From: Ignavibacteria bacterium RIFCSPLOWO2_12_FULL_56_21
GTDB taxonomy: Bacteria; Bacteroidota; Ignavibacteria; UBA10030
Direction: 5' to 3'
NCBI GenBank assembly: GCA_001802945.1
Contig: MHAK01000099.1
Coordinates: forward strand, 1-53,468
DNA length: 53,468 nt
Below are positions 49,501-53,468 of the stretch, in pieces (the stretch's first letter is position 1; every line of letters starts with the position of its first letter). The notes beneath the pieces were generated by a model. That model saw nothing but the letters and a program-made list of their open reading frames with translations, did not search any database and had not been told where the DNA came from. A program made the position numbers and the translations under genes.

Positions 49501-50850
49501 ATGCCTGAAGCGATTCCCAAACGGGTTGCCGTGCACACGCTCGGCTGTAAGCTGAACTACGCCGAAACGACGACGATCGGCAGACAATTCGCGCGGGCAG
49601 GGTATGACGTCGTAGGTTTCGGTGAACCGGCGGACATCGTCGTTCTCAATACCTGCAGCGTGACAGAACGGGCCGATAGAGAATGCCGTCAGCTCGTCCG
49701 CCGCGCGCTTCGCACGTCGCCCAATGCGTTCGTGGCGGTGGTCGGATGTTATGCGCAGTTGCAGCCGGAGGAGATCGCGGGTATCGATGGAGTGGACCTC
49801 GTCGCCGGTACTGCGGACAAATTCGATCTACTCGCACATATCGGTGACGCACGAAAGAATGTGCGGACAGAGGTCGTCGTCCGACGTATTTCAGAGGCGG
49901 TCAATGCGCATGCGGCCACTTCAGTCGGGGCAGACCGGACACGAGCATTCTTGAAGGTGCAGGACGGATGTGATTATACGTGCGCGTTCTGTACGATCCC
50001 GCAAGCACGCGGAGCAAGCCGCAGCCTTGGTGTGAGCGAAGTGTTGTCGGAAGCCAGATCGCTGGTCGAATCGGGTTATCGAGAGGCCGTGCTCACAGGG
50101 GTGAATACGGGCGATTACGGTCGGAAAAACGGTACAACTCTATTGGCGTTGCTCAAGCAGCTTGTTCAAGTTGATGGCCTGGAAAGGATCCGCGTTAGCT
50201 CCATCGAGCCTAACCTCCTCACCGATGAACTTTTGGAATACTGGATAAACGAGCCCAAGCTGTGTAAACACTGGCACATGCCGCTCCAGTCAGGGTCGGA
50301 TTCCGTGTTGGCGGATATGCGCAGACGATATCGTTCTTCGTGGTATGCCGATCGAGTGCGCATGATTGCGGATGCGGTCCCCGATGCCGGGATCGGCGCC
50401 GACGTGATCGTCGGATTTCCGGGCGAAAACGATTTGCATTTCCGGGAGACGGAACAATTCCTGTCCGATCTTCCGGTCACGTACCTCCATGTCTTTCCAT
50501 ATTCAGAACGTCCAGGGACTCTTGCGATCATCATGCCGGGTTCGATTGAGCCGCGGATTCGGACGGACAGGGCCGAACGTTTGCGTCTCCTGAGCGTCAG
50601 GAAAAGACGCGCGTTCCATGAATCGTTTGCGGGCAAGATTGTCGAAGTGCTTGTTGAAGGCAGGTCGTTCGACGGTGAAGCCGTGGGTCTGACGGACAGG
50701 TATGTGAAAGTACACTTCCCATCGTCCGTCGACAGGACAAACGAGCGTTTGCAGGTGGAGATCGTCAGGGCCGAAGACGATGCATGTGCCGGCCGGCTGG
50801 CGTTACACGAAGAAGCATTGGTCTTCCAGGAAAGTGGCCATGCCGCGTAG
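49501..50850 (+). CDS. mtaB: tRNA t6A37 methylthiotransferase
   Basis: Radical-SAM enzyme that converts t6A37 to ms2t6A37 in tRNAs reading ANN codons. 449 residues from the ATG at 49501 (longer upstream starts lie within the rpsA terminator). The N-terminal MTTase domain has HTLGCKLNYAET and LNTCSVTERADREC, the radical-SAM domain CDYTCAFCTIPQARG (CxxxCxxC), and the end is a TRAM domain. The CKLNYAET form points to MtaB rather than MiaB. Needs two Fe-S clusters. Overlaps the next gene by 11 bases. Confidence 0.92.
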   Translation: MPEAIPKRVAVHTLGCKLNYAETTTIGRQFARAGYDVVGFGEPADIVVLNTCSVTERADRECRQLVRRALRTSPNAFVAVVGCYAQLQPEEIAGIDGVDLVAGTADKFDLLAHIGDARKNVRTEVVVRRISEAVNAHAATSVGADRTRAFLKVQDGCDYTCAFCTIPQARGASRSLGVSEVLSEARSLVESGYREAVLTGVNTGDYGRKNGTTLLALLKQLVQVDGLERIRVSSIEPNLLTDELLEYWINEPKLCKHWHMPLQSGSDSVLADMRRRYRSSWYADRVRMIADAVPDAGIGADVIVGFPGENDLHFRETEQFLSDLPVTYLHVFPYSERPGTLAIIMPGSIEPRIRTDRAERLRLLSVRKRRAFHESFAGKIVEVLVEGRSFDGEAVGLTDRYVKVHFPSSVDRTNERLQVEIVRAEDDACAGRLALHEEALVFQESGHAA

Positions 50851-51559
50851 TATCACGCTCATCCTCATTCTCTTGACGGGAACACTGTCCGTATCCGGAC
50901 AGTGGAAACTCGAAGAGCCCGGCCATCCGGCTGTCATGCATTCGTTGCAGATGCAGGTGAATCCGTTTCCCGACCGGAAATCAGTGACACTAGCGATCGT
51001 GGCTTCGTTGGTCCTGCCGGGACTCGGCGAGTACTATGCCGGAACGTTCTCGTCGACGGGTAAGTATTCTTTTACGGCTGAAGGCGCGATTTGGCTGACG
51101 TACGCGGGCTTTCGTCGACATGGGACGTGGGTGCGGAATGACGCCCGCTCATACGCCATTGAGCATGCGGGCACTGTGATGGACGGGAAAGATGAAAAGT
51201 TCGAGGTCGACATTGGCAATTACAGCTCTCTCGATGAATATAATCGGGCGAAAATCAGCAGGCGCGAGCCCGAGCTTATGTATTCCGACCTATCGTATCG
51301 CTGGCAATGGGATACTGATGCAAGCCGCATGTACTTCAGGGATCAAAGGATACGGAGCGACGAGATCCTGAATAATTCAAAATTTCTTATTGCCGCAGCT
51401 GTTGTCAACAGGCTGATTTCAGCATTTTCGGCTGGACGCGCTGCGGCCGCATATAATCGTGCATTACGACCGTCTTTCTCCTGGGAAGCCCAGATCGTGC
51501 CCCAGTGGGATCCAACCGGCCGTGAAGGCCTGGCATTGCAGGTGAGTACATCATGGTAG
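50840..51559 (+). CDS. Exported membrane-associated protein, DUF5683-like
   Basis: 239 residues from the ATG at 50840, overlapping mtaB by 11 bases, with signal peptide MPRSITLILILLTGTLSVSG. A hydrophobic segment ASLVLPGLGEYYAGTFSSTG resembles the DUF5683-type SAxLPGLGQxYxG motif of Bacteroidota membrane proteins. A second (SKFLIAAAVVNRLISAFSAG) lies near the C-terminus. No catalytic residues. Function unknown; it ends 24 bases before a terminator. Confidence 0.6.
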   Translation: MPRSITLILILLTGTLSVSGQWKLEEPGHPAVMHSLQMQVNPFPDRKSVTLAIVASLVLPGLGEYYAGTFSSTGKYSFTAEGAIWLTYAGFRRHGTWVRNDARSYAIEHAGTVMDGKDEKFEVDIGNYSSLDEYNRAKISRREPELMYSDLSYRWQWDTDASRMYFRDQRIRSDEILNNSKFLIAAAVVNRLISAFSAGRAAAAYNRALRPSFSWEAQIVPQWDPTGREGLALQVSTSW

Positions 51560-51582
51560 ACTCACCCACTGCAAATCCCAGG

Positions 51583-51606
51583 TCCCGCGCTTAAGCGGGA
51601 TTTTTT
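51583..51606 (+). terminator. Rho-independent terminator after the mtaB operon
   Basis: TCCCGC (51583-51588) and GCGGGA (51595-51600) with loop GCTTAA and then six T. The stem is short but the T-run is complete. Confidence 0.8.
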
Positions 51607-51619
51607 GTTACGAGCCTGC

Positions 51620-52348
51620 ATGCAGAACTGGAAGATCGTCCTCGAATACGACGGAACGGCGTTCTCGGGATGGCAAATACAGCCAAACGAACGGACCGTT
51701 CAGGAAGAGCTCGAGCGAAGCATGCGCCAGATCTGCGGGATTGATGTCCGGGTAAGCGGGGGCGGAAGGACGGATGCAGGTGTTCATGCAGGCGGCCAGA
51801 CGGCTTCGTTCGCCACCGAAAAGAGCTTCCGGCCTTCGGAGTTGCTACGGAGCCTTAATGGTGTGCTTCCGGAAGACATAGCCGTCATTTCTGCAGAAGA
51901 AGTGGATCAGCGATTTCATGCCCGATACAGCGCCGTTGCCCGAAGATACAGGTACACGATAATGCGAAGGCCGACTGCTCTCCTGCGGAGACAATCTTGG
52001 GAGATCGGATGGAGGCTGGACGAAGGTCTGTTGAGTCAATGCGCGAACATGTTCTGCGGTGAACAGGATTTTCAATCTTTTTCCAAGACGAACACCGACG
52101 TTGAACATTTTCGGTGCACTGTTCAGGAATCGCGATGGGCGATGGACGAAGATCGACTCGAATATTGGGTGAAGGCGAACAGGTTTCTGTACGGGATGGT
52201 CAGAGCGATGGTGGGAACGATGGTGGAGATCGGACGCGGATACCGGCCGATGGACGAGCTTTCGAAAATCATGGCAGCCAAAGATCGGTCCCAAGCAGGT
52301 ATGGCAGCACCGGCAAAAGGTCTATGCCTCATGTCGATAGAGTACTAG
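51620..52348 (+). CDS. truA: tRNA pseudouridine(38-40) synthase
   Basis: Isomerises U38-40 in the anticodon arm of many tRNAs. About 242 residues. Catalytic Asp52 in GGGRTDAGVHAGGQTASF, N-terminal LEYDGTAFSGWQIQP, and RFLYGMVRAMVGTMVEIGRG near the end. Start at ATG 51620; the TTG at 51605 lies in the terminator. The last tRNA-maturation gene in the window, following miaA and mtaB. Confidence 0.94.
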   Translation: MQNWKIVLEYDGTAFSGWQIQPNERTVQEELERSMRQICGIDVRVSGGGRTDAGVHAGGQTASFATEKSFRPSELLRSLNGVLPEDIAVISAEEVDQRFHARYSAVARRYRYTIMRRPTALLRRQSWEIGWRLDEGLLSQCANMFCGEQDFQSFSKTNTDVEHFRCTVQESRWAMDEDRLEYWVKANRFLYGMVRAMVGTMVEIGRGYRPMDELSKIMAAKDRSQAGMAAPAKGLCLMSIEY

Positions 52349-52366
52349 TTGGTGTACGTACGGCTG

Positions 52367-53188
52367 ATGAGAACCCGATTCATTGAATGTTTGATGGGCT
52401 GTGTGTTGCTGCTCGGCGCAGAAGGTTGCAGCGGCTCGCTAGGATTCAACATTTTTCCTGATTCAAAAGACGTTGAGCTGGGAAAGCAGGTTGATGAAGA
52501 AATCAGGAAAAACCCCAAGGAGTATCCGATACTGAAGGATAGGCCGGATGTGCAGGCTTACGTCGAAGAAGTGGGTAGAAAGGTCCTGAGTTCGCCCGAC
52601 ATCAAGAAGAAAGGTATTTACGCATATCGATTCGAGATCATCCAGGACGACAAGACCATAAACGCATTCTGCACGCCAGGGGGCTACATTTACGTGTATA
52701 CTGGCTTATTGAAGTTCCTCGACAATGAGGCGTCCTTGGCAGGCGTTATAGGCCATGAAATAGCCCATGCAGAAAGACGTCATGCCACCCGGCGGATGAC
52801 GACGCAACTCGGATACCAGGTCTTGCTCAGCGTCGTGCTTGGCGACAATGCTTCCTCAACGTCTGAAATCGCGGGAAACCTCTTCACTGGACTGGCACTT
52901 CTCAAAAACAGCAGAGGAGACGAGGAAGAAGCAGATACCTATTCCTTTACGTATTTGCGCTCAACTCCTTATTTTCCAGGGGCTATTCGCTTTTTCTTCG
53001 AGAAGATACAGGTCCAGAAGGGAGGTGCACAGGGTGGGTCTTTTGAGAGACTCCTGACCACGCATCCCATGCCCCAGGACAGGTTTGATCACATCGCAAA
53101 GATGTTAGCGGATGTCGGCGACCCGCAGGCGATAGAAGAAAACCTTTTCAGTGTCCGATACCTCGAATTTAAGAACGGACTCCCCTAG
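52367..53188 (+). CDS. M48-family metallopeptidase, probable lipoprotein
   Basis: About 273 residues. Zinc motif HEIAH (His130, Glu131, His134) with the third ligand in RGDEEEADTYS. Quality-control peptidases of this type (BepA/YfgC-like) degrade misfolded outer-membrane proteins. The N-terminus has a hydrophobic segment and Cys21 (LLLGAEGC), a loose lipobox, so it may be a lipoprotein. Start at ATG 52367; the TTG at 52349 just after truA would add six residues. No TPR domain follows, unlike BepA. Confidence 0.85.
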   Translation: MRTRFIECLMGCVLLLGAEGCSGSLGFNIFPDSKDVELGKQVDEEIRKNPKEYPILKDRPDVQAYVEEVGRKVLSSPDIKKKGIYAYRFEIIQDDKTINAFCTPGGYIYVYTGLLKFLDNEASLAGVIGHEIAHAERRHATRRMTTQLGYQVLLSVVLGDNASSTSEIAGNLFTGLALLKNSRGDEEEADTYSFTYLRSTPYFPGAIRFFFEKIQVQKGGAQGGSFERLLTTHPMPQDRFDHIAKMLADVGDPQAIEENLFSVRYLEFKNGLP

Positions 53189-53189
53189 A

Positions 53190-53203
53190 GGGAGCATGCT
53201 CCC
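53190..53203. repeat. 14-bp perfect palindrome before trpD
   Basis: GGGAGCATGCTCCC, a perfect palindrome directly after the M48 stop and 4-10 bases before the candidate trpD start. No T-run follows. It could be an operator or a translational hairpin. Confidence 0.5.
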
Positions 53204-53206
53204 GGA

Positions 53207-53468
53207 TTGAATGTGATACAATCGATCATAACTAAACTGGTGAACCGGGAGAGTCTTTCCCAGAACGAAGCTGCCGCGGCGATGGAGGAGATCATGACGG
53301 GGATGGCGACGGAAAGCCAGATCTCCGCCTTCTTGATAGGCCTTCGCATGAAAGGTGAGACTCCGGAGGAGATCGCAGGTTGTGCTTCCGTTATGCGCTC
53401 AAAAGCGGTCAAGATCTCTTCGCGCCATGAAATTCTCTTGGATACATGCGGCACAGGAGGCGACCAAT
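53207..53468 (+). CDS. trpD: Anthranilate phosphoribosyltransferase, 5' part only
   Basis: Attaches ribose-5-phosphate to anthranilate in tryptophan synthesis. About 87 codons are visible, with the N-terminal helical domain (AFLIGLRMKGETPEEIAGCA) and the PRPP glycine loop DTCGTGGDQ at the window edge. The start is TTG 53207 or GTG 53213, in the same frame; no ATG is available. The remainder lies outside the window. Confidence 0.85.
   Translation, partial: MNVIQSIITKLVNRESLSQNEAAAAMEEIMTGMATESQISAFLIGLRMKGETPEEIAGCASVMRSKAVKISSRHEILLDTCGTGGDQ

Noticed and set aside
53190-53203. Terminator after the M48 peptidase
   Set aside because: A palindrome is present but no T-run follows it.

Overview
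The window looks like a chromosomal stretch from a free-living bacterium of the FCB group, most likely Ignavibacteria-like or another Bacteroidota relative. Three signs point there. Two giant secreted proteins end in the type IX secretion sorting domain with the motif QNYPNPFNPTT. Several promoters have a TTGAnn-17-TAnnTT form, two of them extending to the Bacteroidota-type TAnnTTTG -7 element. The window also encodes BshA (bacillithiol synthesis) and an Rrf2-led SUF operon. No phage, CRISPR array or complete insertion sequence is visible. The lineage call is inference from gene content.

Layout. 1-2455: a partial DUF3160 secreted protein on the minus strand, then a deleted and frame-shifted remnant of a GH16 glycoside hydrolase, then a terminator. 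2456-11294: surface proteins: a repeat protein with seven beta-helix-like units plus dockerin-like, cohesin-like and sorting domains; a three-cohesin, Ig/FnIII, sorting-domain protein; and a small outer-membrane-type protein. 11345-12798: a small OB-like exported protein, divergent promoters, then a composite tRNA-Leu locus with two defective tRNA-Leu copies, a small GIY-YIG nuclease gene and the intact tRNA-Leu(CAA). 12879-22999: a large surface protein, acetyl-CoA synthetase, alkyltransferase, PcrA/UvrD helicase, a PD-(D/E)XK-like protein and BshA. 23251-30322: an Rrf2-controlled SUF iron-sulfur operon (rrf2, an unknown gene, sufB, sufC, sufD, sufS, sufU, an A-type carrier, sufT) bounded by an operator/promoter and a strong terminator. 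30351-35979: membrane protein, M28-like protein, zinc-ribbon protein, folP, glycosyltransferase, pcm, miaA. 35976-36503: a second tRNA locus of the same design (tRNA-Pro promoter, 5' tRNA fragment, GC hairpins, GIY-YIG gene, intact tRNA-Pro(CGG), terminator). 36634-53468: housekeeping genes (der, a CoA-disulfide-reductase-like enzyme, upp, rel, ruvX, mtgA, SpoU methyltransferase, cmk-ispH-rpsA, mtaB, truA, M48 peptidase, start of trpD).

The most unusual signal is the pair of tRNA loci. In both, the native tRNA promoter now drives a broken copy of the tRNA 5' end. The break is in the D-arm and is followed by a strong GC-rich hairpin, a standalone GIY-YIG gene of about 80 codons, and a complete regenerated tRNA. 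The Pro element is bounded by a 17-nt direct repeat. Its GIY-YIG gene takes its last seven codons and stop from the tRNA itself. The two proteins are only about half identical (36 of 67 aligned positions by hand), so these look like two independent insertions of one family of minimal tRNA-anchored selfish elements. This is an inference from architecture. I do not know of a description of it, and I could not search.
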